Notes: a model not told the origin generated them from the letters alone. Shown: positions 33,984 to 43,420, counted from the stretch's first letter. The stretch: DNA of 64,000 bases from Trichococcus ilyis (GCF_900109135.1 NZ_FNYT01000015.1:1-64000); one strand, 5' to 3'. Made by a program: numbers and translations.

Positions 33984-35756
33984 TCAGCGAACAGGCTCTT
34001 CCGAAGTCAGTTCGATGGTCTCCCACCCTCTGGTTGCGCCATAGCGGATATTGAAATTCTTGACCCGATTATTGACGGCAAAAATCTGCGTACGCCACAG
34101 CGTAGGGATGACAGGGGCTTCCTCAATCAGCAATTTTTGCCATTCGCGATAGATTCCCGTCCGCTTATTTTCTTCCATGGATACCGCAGCATTGATCTGA
34201 TCCAACAAGGAATCATTCTTTTCGTTGGTCCACCGCGTATAGTTCAGGGCGCTGGTACGGCCGAAAAATCCGGTTGGATTGGGATCCATCCCTGTCGCCC
34301 ACGTCCCCTGATAGACGTCGATCGCCGGATCGTCGGATGCAAGCATGTCCTGGAAACGGTGGTATTCAATCAGTCTTCCTGTAGCAAGCGAAACATCCAG
34401 CCCCACCGCTTTCCATTGCTGGATATAATACGCTGCAACTGTATCAGCCGCATCGCCCCCCGCAACAGCCGCAAAACTGATCGCGAGCAGCTTTCCGTCC
34501 GGTGTTTCCCGATAACCATCGCCATCCTGATCGATGTAGCCGGCCTCATCCAGCAACGCTGCGGCTTTTGCGGGATCATAACTGAAACCGGCTGCCTCAG
34601 CATCACCGAATCCTTCAAACGCTGGCGGAATCATGCCGTTTGCCGACTGCTGCAGCCCATCAAAAATGAGTGCTGCGATGCTTTCGTTGTCAAGCGCATA
34701 CGCCATCGCTCTCCGCAACGCCGCATCCGCCATTTTATTGTTCGGATCCAGACTGTTGGCGCCTGATTCAGCGTCCCAGGAGCCCAATTTGAAGCCGATA
34801 TAGGTGGTCGCCAACGCTTCTCTGCCCAACAGGGTGATATTATCGAAATCCTTATAAGTTTCGTAAGAACTTGCCGGCAAAACGGCGACGTCGTAATTCC
34901 CCGCTTCCATTTCGGATACGATTGTTGCTGGGCTGACTGCTTCCACAAGGATATGATCCAATTTCGGCTTGCCTTTCCAATAATACTCGTTGGCCTCAAA
35001 AAGGACCGACTCTCCCGGAACGATCGTTTTGACACGGAAAGGCCCCGTGCCTACGGATTGTTCACGGAGCTGCGGGGCATTCATCATTTCGGACACAGGA
35101 ATGCTTCCCAATTGATGCCTTGGCAACGGTTGGCTCCATAACGCTCCTCCCGCCTGCAAAACGGACGGATTCAGTTCTTTGAATGCAATGGTAAGATGCG
35201 TATCGTCCAAGACATCGATACCGGCGATCGCATCCGCAATGCCTTCGTGGTATTCGGCCATGCCTATGACATTGGCAAAGGTCTCTCCATAAAGGGAACC
35301 GGCATAATCCGGATGCCCGATCACCTCATAGGCATACAGGATATCGTCGGCTGTAAGCGCCGCTCCGTCCGACCACTTCAGATTATCCTGCAAGGTGATC
35401 GAAATTGTTTTTAAATTTTCATTGAGCACAAAGGTAGCCATGCCGTCCTGCGTAAGTTGAAACTCCTCGTCATACGCAAAAATGGATTCATGCGAAAAGC
35501 CCATGAGTTCCTCGTCATAGGCATCTTCAGAAAAAACCGGGCTGAAGATGCCCTGGAAGGAAGATTCGGCCACTAAAGCGTATTTCAGCATGCCGCCACG
35601 GATGGCAGGCGCATCGCTGTTCATGACCGTGTCGAATTTCTGGATGACGGCGGATGAATCCGGCAAGTTCCTTTCGGTTTCCGACACAACATCATTGTTT
35701 CCGCAACCGGCCAAAAGCGCAGCCAACAAAAACGGAAAAATCAGTTTATTCAGCAT
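33984..35756 (-). CDS. oppA: Oligopeptide ABC transporter substrate-binding lipoprotein
   Basis: Captures peptides outside the membrane and hands them to OppBC. A lipoprotein signal peptide ends in LLAGC with the lipidated Cys18. The mature protein is a family 5 solute-binding protein (KTISITLQDNLKWSDGAAL, LRRAMAYALD and a late NFNIRYG segment). At 590 residues it is within the long range for Lactobacillales OppA. GGAGGATG precedes the ATG. It is last in oppDFBCA. It contains no adjacent peptidase gene, so substrate could be nutritional or signalling peptides. Confidence 0.9.
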   Translation of the reverse strand: MLNKLIFPFLLAALLAGCGNNDVVSETERNLPDSSAVIQKFDTVMNSDAPAIRGGMLKYALVAESSFQGIFSPVFSEDAYDEELMGFSHESIFAYDEEFQLTQDGMATFVLNENLKTISITLQDNLKWSDGAALTADDILYAYEVIGHPDYAGSLYGETFANVIGMAEYHEGIADAIAGIDVLDDTHLTIAFKELNPSVLQAGGALWSQPLPRHQLGSIPVSEMMNAPQLREQSVGTGPFRVKTIVPGESVLFEANEYYWKGKPKLDHILVEAVSPATIVSEMEAGNYDVAVLPASSYETYKDFDNITLLGREALATTYIGFKLGSWDAESGANSLDPNNKMADAALRRAMAYALDNESIAALIFDGLQQSANGMIPPAFEGFGDAEAAGFSYDPAKAAALLDEAGYIDQDGDGYRETPDGKLLAISFAAVAGGDAADTVAAYYIQQWKAVGLDVSLATGRLIEYHRFQDMLASDDPAIDVYQGTWATGMDPNPTGFFGRTSALNYTRWTNEKNDSLLDQINAAVSMEENKRTGIYREWQKLLIEEAPVIPTLWRTQIFAVNNRVKNFNIRYGATRGWETIELTSEEPVR

Positions 35757-35771
35757 AACTCATCCTCCTTA

Positions 35772-36743
35772 TTATCCTTGCGTTTGTCTAGCATCAGCCG
35801 CACGCCGTAATGCCTGTCCGACATAAATGATGCACAACAACAGCAGAAAGATAAGCGCGGACGCTGGTAACCATACCCATGCATAGTTCTCGAAGACAAT
35901 GGGAGCAATCGCATAACGCAGTAAATTGCCTACGCTCGGCACGGTGGGCGGCAGTCCAAAACCCAGAAAACTCAACCCCGTCTCCATCCCGATATTTCTT
36001 GCCAAGGACATAGTCGTATTGATGATGACGAGTGAACTTAGGTTGGGCAGGATTTCCCGGAACATGATCAGTATATCGTTCGTCCCGGCTATTTTGGATG
36101 CCCGCACATAATCGCGACTGGCTTCTGAACGCGTCCGGTTGCGGAATACTTTCGATTTCCCCGGCCAATTGAATGCGCTCATAAGCAATATGAACACAAA
36201 AAGATTGTACTCCGACACAATGGACACGAGCACAAGGACCAGTACGCTTACCGGAAGAACCATGATGGATTCATTGAAGCGCATAAGCAAGCCATCCAGC
36301 AGGCCGCCGTAAAAACCTGAAAGCACACCTAACCCGATTCCTATGGCTCCGGTCAGGATCGTCACTGCGGTTCCCGCCACCAGCGAGGTGCGGGCTCCCA
36401 ACAACAACTGGCCCAGCACATCCCGCCCCGCTTCATCCGTTCCCAACAGATGATTTTTTCCCGGCGAGGCATATCGGTTCAGCAAGTCTACCTGCATCAC
36501 TTGGGTTTCGTCAAAAAAAAGGGCCCCGACAAAGACGAACAACAAGAGAAAAACGAGCGTCAACAAGGCCACGACCGCTAATCTGTCTTTCCGGAATTCT
36601 TCAAGCATGCCGCGAAAATCGACGACTGTTTTTGTTTCCTCATTCACAACATGGCTTAACCGGTTCTCGCTTACCGCAATGGAGGCAATTTCCGTCTTCA
36701 GCTCTTCCATTCTCCCTGCTTTCTTTTCTTCCTCCGTATTCAA
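35772..36743 (-). CDS. oppC: Oligopeptide ABC transporter permease OppC
   Basis: Inner-membrane permease with a long cytoplasmic N-terminus (about 1-55), six predicted membrane segments and the binding-protein-dependent transport loop containing RASKIAGTNDILIMFREIL (about 225-243), which contacts the ATPases. HLLGTDEAGRDVL is a family signature. The start is TTG at 36743, after AAAGGGGGGATAGG; 323 residues. Between oppB and oppA. Confidence 0.92.
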   Translation of the reverse strand: MNTEEEKKAGRMEELKTEIASIAVSENRLSHVVNEETKTVVDFRGMLEEFRKDRLAVVALLTLVFLLLFVFVGALFFDETQVMQVDLLNRYASPGKNHLLGTDEAGRDVLGQLLLGARTSLVAGTAVTILTGAIGIGLGVLSGFYGGLLDGLLMRFNESIMVLPVSVLVLVLVSIVSEYNLFVFILLMSAFNWPGKSKVFRNRTRSEASRDYVRASKIAGTNDILIMFREILPNLSSLVIINTTMSLARNIGMETGLSFLGFGLPPTVPSVGNLLRYAIAPIVFENYAWVWLPASALIFLLLLCIIYVGQALRRAADARQTQG

Positions 36744-36763
36744 CCTATCCCCCCTTTCTCTTT

Positions 36764-37681
36764 CTACCTCATCCTGACGCGTGGATCCACGATGGTCAGA
36801 ACGATGTCGGATACTACTGTTCCGATCAAAGCAGCCAGCCCGTAGATCAGCAACAGGGCAATGATGACACTGAAATCCCGGGTTTCCAAAGAACTGATGA
36901 GCAAGCGGCCGATCCCCGGGTAGGAAAAGACGTATTCGACGAAAATGCTTCCGCCTATCAGGCCGGTGACGTCATAGCCCAGCAGAGCCGTTATCGGCAG
37001 GCTGGAATTCCTGAAGATGTGCTTCCGGTACACCATGCTCTCCGGAACACCTTTTGAACGGGCTGTCAGCACGTAATCTTCTCGCTTTGCCTCGATAATG
37101 CCGGACCTCAGGCGCTGGATGGTGCTGGCAGATGCCGAAAGAGCAAAGGCCAGAGCAGGCAAAGCCAAGTGGTGGAGCCTATTCAAAAGGGAGGCAAGCA
37201 AAGTCTGCGATTCCGGCAACAGAGGCATCCCGCGCGTCGGGAAAAGTGCCATCTGAAATCCAAAAAGCCAAACCAGCAGCAGAGCACCAATGAATATCGG
37301 CAACGCCGAACTGATGCTGTTCAAAAACCGAATGACTCTATCTCCTAAAGAGCCATCAAAACGCCCTGCATAAACGCCAAGCGGCACAGCGATCAGATAG
37401 GTCAACAACAGCGCGGCCCCGGCTAACCAGAGCGTGTTTGCGAGCCTGGCACCAATCAGGACAGCTACAGGCATCCGGTAAGTGTAACTGAGCCCGAAAT
37501 CGCCTCTGAACAGATTTGCGAGCCACTGCAGATACCGCATGTACCAAGGGCTATCCGGATTCATGAGCGACCCTTTCAGAGGGTCACCCGGCATCCATTG
37601 CGCCAGCGCAAACACAACCAGGCTGAACGCCAACAGTTGCGGAACGATATAGAGCAAGCGTCTCAAAATCCTATTCCACAT
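36764..37681 (-). CDS. oppB: Oligopeptide ABC transporter permease OppB
   Basis: Second permease, 305 residues, beginning WNRILRRLLYIVPQLLAFS with the first membrane segment and having six in all. The EAA loop reads DYVLTARSKGVPESMVYRKH (about 205-224). GDPLKG after the first helix is typical of OppB/DppB. AAAGGAGAGCGG precedes the ATG, two bases after the oppF stop codon region, so expression is coupled. Confidence 0.92.
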   Translation of the reverse strand: MWNRILRRLLYIVPQLLAFSLVVFALAQWMPGDPLKGSLMNPDSPWYMRYLQWLANLFRGDFGLSYTYRMPVAVLIGARLANTLWLAGAALLLTYLIAVPLGVYAGRFDGSLGDRVIRFLNSISSALPIFIGALLLVWLFGFQMALFPTRGMPLLPESQTLLASLLNRLHHLALPALAFALSASASTIQRLRSGIIEAKREDYVLTARSKGVPESMVYRKHIFRNSSLPITALLGYDVTGLIGGSIFVEYVFSYPGIGRLLISSLETRDFSVIIALLLIYGLAALIGTVVSDIVLTIVDPRVRMR

Positions 37682-37683
37682 CG

Positions 37684-38625
37684 CTACCGCTCTCCTTTCG
37701 GTGGTTCACCGGCAATTCGGTGCGTTTCCGACAGCGGGATCAGATCCCCCACTCGCCCGTCCGTTGCCAGAAAACTTTCCATACTTTGTTTGTATTCTGA
37801 TTCTATTTCCCGCCGCAAGCGTTTGTGCCAGTCCCGCTTCGTCGGATCCACGTTCGGTATTGCGGAAAGGAGCCTTTTTGTGTAGATGTGCTGCGGATTG
37901 AGATAGATGTCCTGCCTGTCACCGTACTCCACGAATCTCCCCCGATACATAATCGCCAATTCATCGCATATCTGTTTCACGACGCCGAGGTCGTGGGAAA
38001 TGAACAAATAGCTGAGTTTGTACTCTTCCTGGATGCGTTTCATATAGTTCAGCACTTGCGCCTGAACGGAAAGATCCAACACCGAAACCGGTTCATCAGC
38101 AACTACAAATTTCGGACGCAGCGCAACCGCCCTGGCCAAAGCGATACGCTGCCTTTGTCCGCCGTTGAATTCATGAGGGTACTTCCGCAGTGCATCTTCC
38201 TGCAAGCCGACCATTTCCAGCAATTCCAGCACCCGTTTTTTTTCTTCCTGGCGGGAAAGCTTCTCAAAATTATGCAATGGTTCGGAAACGATCTGTCCGA
38301 TTTGTTTTTTCGGATTCAGGCTGGCGCTCGAATCCTGGAAAATCATCTGGACATTGCGTTTGTGGGCCGCTTTCCGCTTGCCGATCGTGGCGGTGACATC
38401 AGCGCCTTCATAAAAAATTCGGCCGGCAGTGATCCGCTCCAAGCCGACAATCGCTCTTCCGGCAGTAGATTTTCCGGATCCGGATTCGCCCACCAAACCG
38501 TAATTTTTTCCTTCTTCGAGGAAGAGGCTGATGCCGTCAACGGCTGCATGGCTCTTTTTGCCGGCTAAGAAGCCGCCTTCGATCGGATAGTGGACTTTCA
38601 AATCTTTAATTTCCAATGAAGCCAT
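37684..38625 (-). CDS. oppF: Oligopeptide ABC transporter ATPase OppF
   Basis: Nucleotide-binding subunit with intact motifs: Walker A GESGSGKST (46-54), signature FNGGQRQRIALARA and Walker B FVVADEPVSVLD. The C-terminal extension (about 250-313) is hydrophilic and lacks the cysteines seen in OppD-type proteins. The ATG at 38625 follows GGGGAGAGTG; longer frames would overlap oppD by 170 bp. 313 residues. Works as a heterodimer with OppD, whose own signature is degenerate, so OppF supplies the only canonical signature loop. Confidence 0.92.
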   Translation of the reverse strand: MASLEIKDLKVHYPIEGGFLAGKKSHAAVDGISLFLEEGKNYGLVGESGSGKSTAGRAIVGLERITAGRIFYEGADVTATIGKRKAAHKRNVQMIFQDSSASLNPKKQIGQIVSEPLHNFEKLSRQEEKKRVLELLEMVGLQEDALRKYPHEFNGGQRQRIALARAVALRPKFVVADEPVSVLDLSVQAQVLNYMKRIQEEYKLSYLFISHDLGVVKQICDELAIMYRGRFVEYGDRQDIYLNPQHIYTKRLLSAIPNVDPTKRDWHKRLRREIESEYKQSMESFLATDGRVGDLIPLSETHRIAGEPPKGER

Positions 38626-38626
38626 C

Positions 38627-39640
38627 TTATTCACTCTCCCCTTCGAAACGGAAAGACTCATGGCATGTGCACCTGACAAAATGCCCTTTCGAAATTTCGT
38701 GCATTTTGGGTGACTCTTCGTGCGCGGAAAAGGGGATCCAGGGAATCCGTCCGGCAAAACGACAGCCCTGTTTAGGCAATTGCTGCAGGGAAGGGACATC
38801 CCCTTGAATCACGTAAAGTTCTCTGGAAGCCGATTCGAACGGCCCATTCGCCTGCGGCATAGAACGCAGCAAGGAACGGGTGTAAGGATGCTTGGGATCC
38901 GTGAACAGGTCCACAACACCGGCCGTTTCGACAATCTGGCCCGCATACATGACGGCAACTCTATCAGCGACTTCGGCGACGACACCCAAATCATGCGTGA
39001 TCAAAATGATGCCGGCGCCGGTGGCCTCCCTCAGTTCGCTCAACAAGTCCAAAATTTGGGCTTGGACAGTGGCATCCAACGAGGTCGTCGGTTCATCCGC
39101 AATGATGATCGGCGGATCACAGGCAATCGCAACCGCAATTCCGACCCGTTGGAGCACTTCCCTGGTCAGCTCATGCGGGTAGCGTGTGGCTGTCCCTTCC
39201 GGATCCTCAACCTTGACTTGCAGCAGCAACTCGCGCACACGCAGGCCGCGTTCCTCTTTTGTCATCTTGGAATGGTAAAGCAGCACTTCTTCTATCTGAT
39301 CGCCTACCGTCATCAGCGGATTCAATGCGGAGAAGGGATCTTGAAAGATCATCCCGATATCATTCCCCCTGATGCGGTTATAAAGCGTTTCATTCAGGTC
39401 GATAAGATTCAGGTTCTGATAGATGATTTCCCCCGAAATCCGGGTGTTCGCTTTATTGTGGAGTCCCACAATCGTTGTTGCGAGGGTGCTTTTCCCGCAG
39501 CCGGACTCTCCGACAATGGCCAGTATTTCATTTTTTTCCAGGCTGAACGAAACATCATCCACTGCGTCAAAATAGCGATCCTGCATCCGGAAAGCAGTAT
39601 GCAATGCGTTTATCTCCAGCAAGGGTCTTCCAAGTCCCAT
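38627..39640 (-). CDS. oppD: Oligopeptide ABC transporter ATPase OppD with degenerate signature
   Basis: First gene of the operon, 337 residues. Walker A GESGCGKST (44-52), Q-loop FQDPFSALNP and Walker B IIIADEPTTSLD (178-189) are intact, but the ABC signature normally LSGGMRQ reads LTREVLQ (158-164), with no indel in the DNA. In the C-terminal extension GCRFAGRIP and VRC remain, but the two middle cysteines of the usual four-Cys cluster are Ile and Ala. The start is the second of two adjacent ATGs (39640; the first is 39643), seven bases after GAGGAGG. Peptide transport is still the likely role. Confidence 0.88.
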   Translation of the reverse strand: MGLGRPLLEINALHTAFRMQDRYFDAVDDVSFSLEKNEILAIVGESGCGKSTLATTIVGLHNKANTRISGEIIYQNLNLIDLNETLYNRIRGNDIGMIFQDPFSALNPLMTVGDQIEEVLLYHSKMTKEERGLRVRELLLQVKVEDPEGTATRYPHELTREVLQRVGIAVAIACDPPIIIADEPTTSLDATVQAQILDLLSELREATGAGIILITHDLGVVAEVADRVAVMYAGQIVETAGVVDLFTDPKHPYTRSLLRSMPQANGPFESASRELYVIQGDVPSLQQLPKQGCRFAGRIPWIPFSAHEESPKMHEISKGHFVRCTCHESFRFEGESE

Positions 39641-39692
39641 CATGTCGCCTCCTCTCATGTTATATAACAAACTTGACGAAATATCTCCTAAT

Positions 39693-39721
39693 ATTATACG
39701 GTTTAGCATCTGCAAAAACAA
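39693..39721 (-). promoter_or_regulatory. Promoter of the opp operon
   Basis: Minus-strand TTGTTT (39716-39721) and TATAAT (39693-39698) are 17 bp apart. The leader is about 45 nt. No CodY-type box was noticed. Confidence 0.55.
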
Positions 39722-39783
39722 CCGCTATTTCATTCATTTCTAATGCTTTTCATATTTCTGCCATAAACGGGTCGGATGGCCTG

Positions 39784-39828
39784 AAAAAAAAGCAACATTG
39801 GCATTTGAAAACCGTCAACGTTGCTTCT
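39784..39828 (-). terminator. Terminator of acpP
   Basis: AAGCAACGTTG paired with CAATGTTGCTT around a 15-nt loop, followed on the minus strand by TTTTTTTT. It cuts plsX-acpP off from the opp operon. Confidence 0.85.
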
Positions 39829-39849
39829 GTCGTTAAATTATTGCGATTC

Positions 39850-40089
39850 TTATCTTTGAGAATCGATGTAGTCGACTGCATCCCCTACTGTGATTATCTT
39901 CTCAGCATCTTCATCGGAAATCTGTACAGCAAAAACATCTTCCAGTTCCATAACGAGTTCAACAATATCCAATGAGTCCGCCCCAAGGTCTTTTTGGAAT
40001 GTCAACTCTCTCGTAACCTTCGCTTCATCGACACCGAATCTTTCAATAATCATCTTGGCTACTCGCTCAAAAGTTGTTGCATCTGCCAA
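39850..40089 (-). CDS. acpP: Acyl carrier protein
   Basis: Carries growing acyl chains on a phosphopantetheine attached to the Ser in [11 protein letters not shown] (about 35-45). The protein is small (79 residues), acidic and helical, as expected. TGGAGGTGTG precedes the ATG. It lies 111 bp after plsX and has its own promoter. fabD and fabG, which separate these genes in many Firmicutes, are absent. Confidence 0.96.
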   Translation of the reverse strand: MADATTFERVAKMIIERFGVDEAKVTRELTFQKDLGADSLDIVELVMELEDVFAVQISDEDAEKIITVGDAVDYIDSQR

Positions 40090-40165
40090 GCGTCACACCT
40101 CCATTATCGTTCCATGACCAATTACATCACATTTAGTGGAAATATTTTGTAAAGGCTCACATCTA

Positions 40166-40194
40166 TTTTACCCATACCCTAATCTTTTGTCTAT
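40166..40194 (-). promoter_or_regulatory. Promoter of acpP
   Basis: Minus-strand TAGACA (40189-40194) and TAAAAT (40166-40171), spacer 17 bp, each one mismatch from consensus. It would give acpP expression beyond that of plsX. Confidence 0.6.
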
Positions 40195-40200
40195 ATTTTT

Positions 40201-41241
40201 TTATTTTTGCTCTGATTGGTCGGCAGACTGAGTATTCATGTCATCAAAGTGCTTCACCACATCATCGATGACATGGGAGCTGATGATTTTGCGGATTTGC
40301 TTCACCGTGTGATAGACAGCGATTTTATCCGCGGATCCGTGCGTCTTGACTACCGGTGCCCGCAATCCGAACAGTACAGCCCCGCCGTGCTTCGAATAAT
40401 CCATCGTATCTTTGATTTGCGAAAAGGAATCCTTGATCAGCATGCCGCCAATTTTTGTTTTCAGCCCGCCTGAAACCAATTGATTTTTGATCAGCTTCAG
40501 CAAAGACATGGCTGTTCCTTCCATTGTCTTCAGGACGGCATTCCCCGTAAAACCATCGGTGACGACGACGTCCGCATCTCCGAGCAGGATCTCCCGTGCT
40601 TCAATGTTGCCGGTGAAGTTGAGCTCCGGATCCTCATCAAGCAATCGATAGGCTTTTTTGGACAGTTCGCTGCCCTTCGTCGCTTCAGAACCGTTGTTCA
40701 GCAAAGCGACCCTCGGGTTCTCGATGCCTTGCACGAACTTGGCATAGTAGGATCCCAAAAGGCCGAACTGATGGATGTTTTCCGGCTTGCAGTCGGCATT
40801 TGCGCCCGCATCCATCAATAGAAACTGTTCATTCTCTTTGCCTATGACGGGAAGGATCGGCATCAATCCGGGCCGGTCGATCCCTTTGATCCGGCCGATG
40901 ATCAATAGTCCGGCGGCCAGAAGCGCTCCTGTGTTGCCTGCGGAAAACAAGGCATCGGCTTCTTTGTTTTTTACTGCTTGCGCTGCCATCACCATGGATG
41001 CTTGTTTTTTCCTGCGGATTGCCTTCACCGGTTCGTCATCACTTTCGATTTTTTCGGTCGTGTGAACGATAGTGATTTTTCCGCCCTCGTCATATTGGTT
41101 CCCTAAGGCTTTGCGTATCTTGGCTTCGTCTCCGAAAAGCATAAACTCTAAATCATTGAACTCCTTGGCGGCCATTAAAATGCCCTCCACTATTGCTTGG
41201 GGAGCAAAATCCCCACCCATCGCATCTACAGCGATTTTCAT
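40201..41241 (-). CDS. plsX: Phosphate acyltransferase PlsX
   Basis: Converts acyl-ACP to acyl-phosphate, the donor for PlsY in phospholipid synthesis; peripheral membrane enzyme. Begins MKIAVDAMGGDFAP, the family signature, and contains ALLNNGSEATKGSELSKKAY and VTDGFTGNAVLKTMEG. 346 residues. GAGGGA precedes the ATG. Follows recG by 27 bp, so recG-plsX are probably co-transcribed, with acpP next. Confidence 0.96.
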   Translation of the reverse strand: MKIAVDAMGGDFAPQAIVEGILMAAKEFNDLEFMLFGDEAKIRKALGNQYDEGGKITIVHTTEKIESDDEPVKAIRRKKQASMVMAAQAVKNKEADALFSAGNTGALLAAGLLIIGRIKGIDRPGLMPILPVIGKENEQFLLMDAGANADCKPENIHQFGLLGSYYAKFVQGIENPRVALLNNGSEATKGSELSKKAYRLLDEDPELNFTGNIEAREILLGDADVVVTDGFTGNAVLKTMEGTAMSLLKLIKNQLVSGGLKTKIGGMLIKDSFSQIKDTMDYSKHGGAVLFGLRAPVVKTHGSADKIAVYHTVKQIRKIISSHVIDDVVKHFDDMNTQSADQSEQK

Positions 41242-41268
41242 AGATGTTATCCCTCACTTTTTTTGGTT

Positions 41269-43329
41269 TCACTGCAATCTCTTGATCTTTTCTTTTTCGC
41301 GTTCGACGGCCTCCCTCAAACTTGCGTAGGCAGGGTTGCTGCCGAAATCCTTTTCGCGTGTGATCTGGATAGCGTCATTGTGGGCAATATCCAGAACGAC
41401 GGCATCCCGCACAATATCCCCGGACTTGAAGTCGGGCAATCCGGATTGTTTGTTGCCGAAAAGGTCACCCGGTCCGCGCAGCTCCAGATCCCGCTGACTG
41501 AGGTAAAACCCGTCAGTCGACTCAACCATGATGCGCATGCGTTCCTTGCCGTTATCGGTTTTCGGATCGGCAAGCAGCACGCAGTAGGATTCTTTGTCCC
41601 CTCGTCCCACGCGGCCGCGCAGCTGATGGAGTTGGGAAAGCCCAAACCGGTCGGCATCTTGGATGACCATTACGGTTGCATTCGGCACGTTCAGGCCGAC
41701 TTCGATGACTGTCGTCGATACCAAAACCTGCAGCTCATTGTCTTGGAACCGGCGCATGATCTGATCCTTTTCTTCGGATTTGAGGCGTCCGTGCAACAGA
41801 CCCACTTGGTATTTGCCTTTGTAGTAGGCCGAAACAGCTTGATGCACATCTTCCGCATTCTTGACGTCCAGCGATTCGGACTTCTCGATCAGCGGGGTGA
41901 TGATGTATGCCTGTTGTCCATTATCCATCTGTTTCCGGATGAACTCAAGTACATTTTCGAGCTTGTCCGATTTGTTCCAGATGGTTTTGATCGGCTTTCT
42001 CCCGTCCGGCATCTGGTCCAGCACCGAAACATCCATTTCCCCCATCGTGGTTATCGCCAGCGTCCTTGGGATAGGGGTGGCGGTCATATACAGAACATTC
42101 GGATTGTTGCCTTTTTCATTCAGTTTGTGTCTTTGCTGCACACCGAACCGGTGCTGTTCATCGGTGATGACCAAGCCCAAATCGGAAAAAACGACGTCTT
42201 CCTGAATCAGGGCATGCGTACCGATCAGGATATGCAGCCGCCCTTCAGCGAGCTGCTTCAATAAATCTTTGCGTTCCTTCGCCTTGGTGCTGCCGGTAAG
42301 CAGCGCAACCGAAATATCCGTGTATTCGAACAGGCTCTTCAGGGTGCGGTAATGCTGTTCCGCCAAGATTTCGGTAGGCACCATGAACGCGCCTTGATAC
42401 CCGCCCAGGACAGTCGCGACCAAGGCAATGACCGCAACGATCGTCTTGCCGCTGCCGACATCCCCTTGCAAAAGACGGTTCATTTCATAAGGTTTGCGCA
42501 GATCCCGGCAGATTTCGTTGACGACCTTCTTTTGCCCATCCGTAAGTTCGAACGGCAGAGTCGCTATGAATCCTTTCAGCTTATCCACATCATACAGAAC
42601 CGGAATGCCTTTGTTGCTCGTTTTGCGGTTCAGCTGTAGCAATTGCAGCCGCACTTGATAAAGAAAAAACTCCTGGTAGATGATTTGCCGTCTGGCTTGC
42701 TCCGATTCTTCATCACTTTTGGGGAAATGCATCGCCCGGATCGCTTCCCTATGGCTCATCAGATGATAGGTCTGCGTCAAGTGCTGCGGGAGAATCTCGG
42801 GAATGGCCGGCGCATACAGTTCGATCGCCTGCCGGATCAGATTGAGGATTGTCTGTTGTTTGATGGTCTTGTTGACGTGATAGATGGCGGCGAACTCATC
42901 TTGGCCGTTCGAGCTTCCCAGAATCTTCATCCCTGCCAAACTTTGGCGGGCGCGTTCCCACTTGCCGAAGATCGCGACCTCATCCTCGAGCAAAATCTTC
43001 TGCTTGAGGTAAGGCTGGTTGAAGAAGGTCACCGAAATGATGGCGTCTTCAATGGCCAACTTGAAGGATAGCCGGCTTTTTTTGTAGCCGTAATGATGCA
43101 CGACCGGCGCCGTCACGACTTGTCCCTTCAATGTGACTTTATCCGAATCTTCGATTTCATCCAGCGTTTTGACTTTTATGTCCTCGTAACGGAACGGAAA
43201 ATGGGTGATCAGATCATAGATCGTATCAATGCCCAACGAATGCAGGGCTTCGATCCTTTTGGGCCCTACATGGGGCAGCACTTCGACGGAATCATAGATA
43301 TCCAAGTGCCTGTTTTCTGTTGCTCCCAT
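41269..43329 (-). CDS. recG: ATP-dependent DNA helicase RecG
   Basis: Branch-migrates and reverses stalled replication forks. N-terminal wedge/OB domain (about 60-150), helicase domains with Walker A GDVGSGKT, DEQH and TRP-type motifs (VSTTVIEVGLNVPNAT, QLRGRVGRG) and the C-terminal helical hook. 686 residues, normal. AAAGGAGCAG precedes the ATG. First gene of recG-plsX-acpP. Upstream lies the terminator of fakA. Confidence 0.96.
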   Translation of the reverse strand: MGATENRHLDIYDSVEVLPHVGPKRIEALHSLGIDTIYDLITHFPFRYEDIKVKTLDEIEDSDKVTLKGQVVTAPVVHHYGYKKSRLSFKLAIEDAIISVTFFNQPYLKQKILLEDEVAIFGKWERARQSLAGMKILGSSNGQDEFAAIYHVNKTIKQQTILNLIRQAIELYAPAIPEILPQHLTQTYHLMSHREAIRAMHFPKSDEESEQARRQIIYQEFFLYQVRLQLLQLNRKTSNKGIPVLYDVDKLKGFIATLPFELTDGQKKVVNEICRDLRKPYEMNRLLQGDVGSGKTIVAVIALVATVLGGYQGAFMVPTEILAEQHYRTLKSLFEYTDISVALLTGSTKAKERKDLLKQLAEGRLHILIGTHALIQEDVVFSDLGLVITDEQHRFGVQQRHKLNEKGNNPNVLYMTATPIPRTLAITTMGEMDVSVLDQMPDGRKPIKTIWNKSDKLENVLEFIRKQMDNGQQAYIITPLIEKSESLDVKNAEDVHQAVSAYYKGKYQVGLLHGRLKSEEKDQIMRRFQDNELQVLVSTTVIEVGLNVPNATVMVIQDADRFGLSQLHQLRGRVGRGDKESYCVLLADPKTDNGKERMRIMVESTDGFYLSQRDLELRGPGDLFGNKQSGLPDFKSGDIVRDAVVLDIAHNDAIQITREKDFGSNPAYASLREAVEREKEKIKRLQ

Positions 43330-43420
43330 CTTTGCTGCTCCTTTCTTCTGAGCGTGCGCTCTTTTCCCCTTATTTGCCGCCTCCTGAATTTCTTCCGCGC
43401 GTCATGGTCTCTTTTTGAAC

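Noticed and set aside
37684-38799. Long form of OppF starting at 38799
   Set aside because: The extension lies inside the oppD coding region; GGGGAGAGTG before the ATG at 38625 fixes the start.
41197-42264. 355-residue open frame opposite recG
   Set aside because: Antisense shadow covering conserved helicase motifs of recG; no independent evidence.
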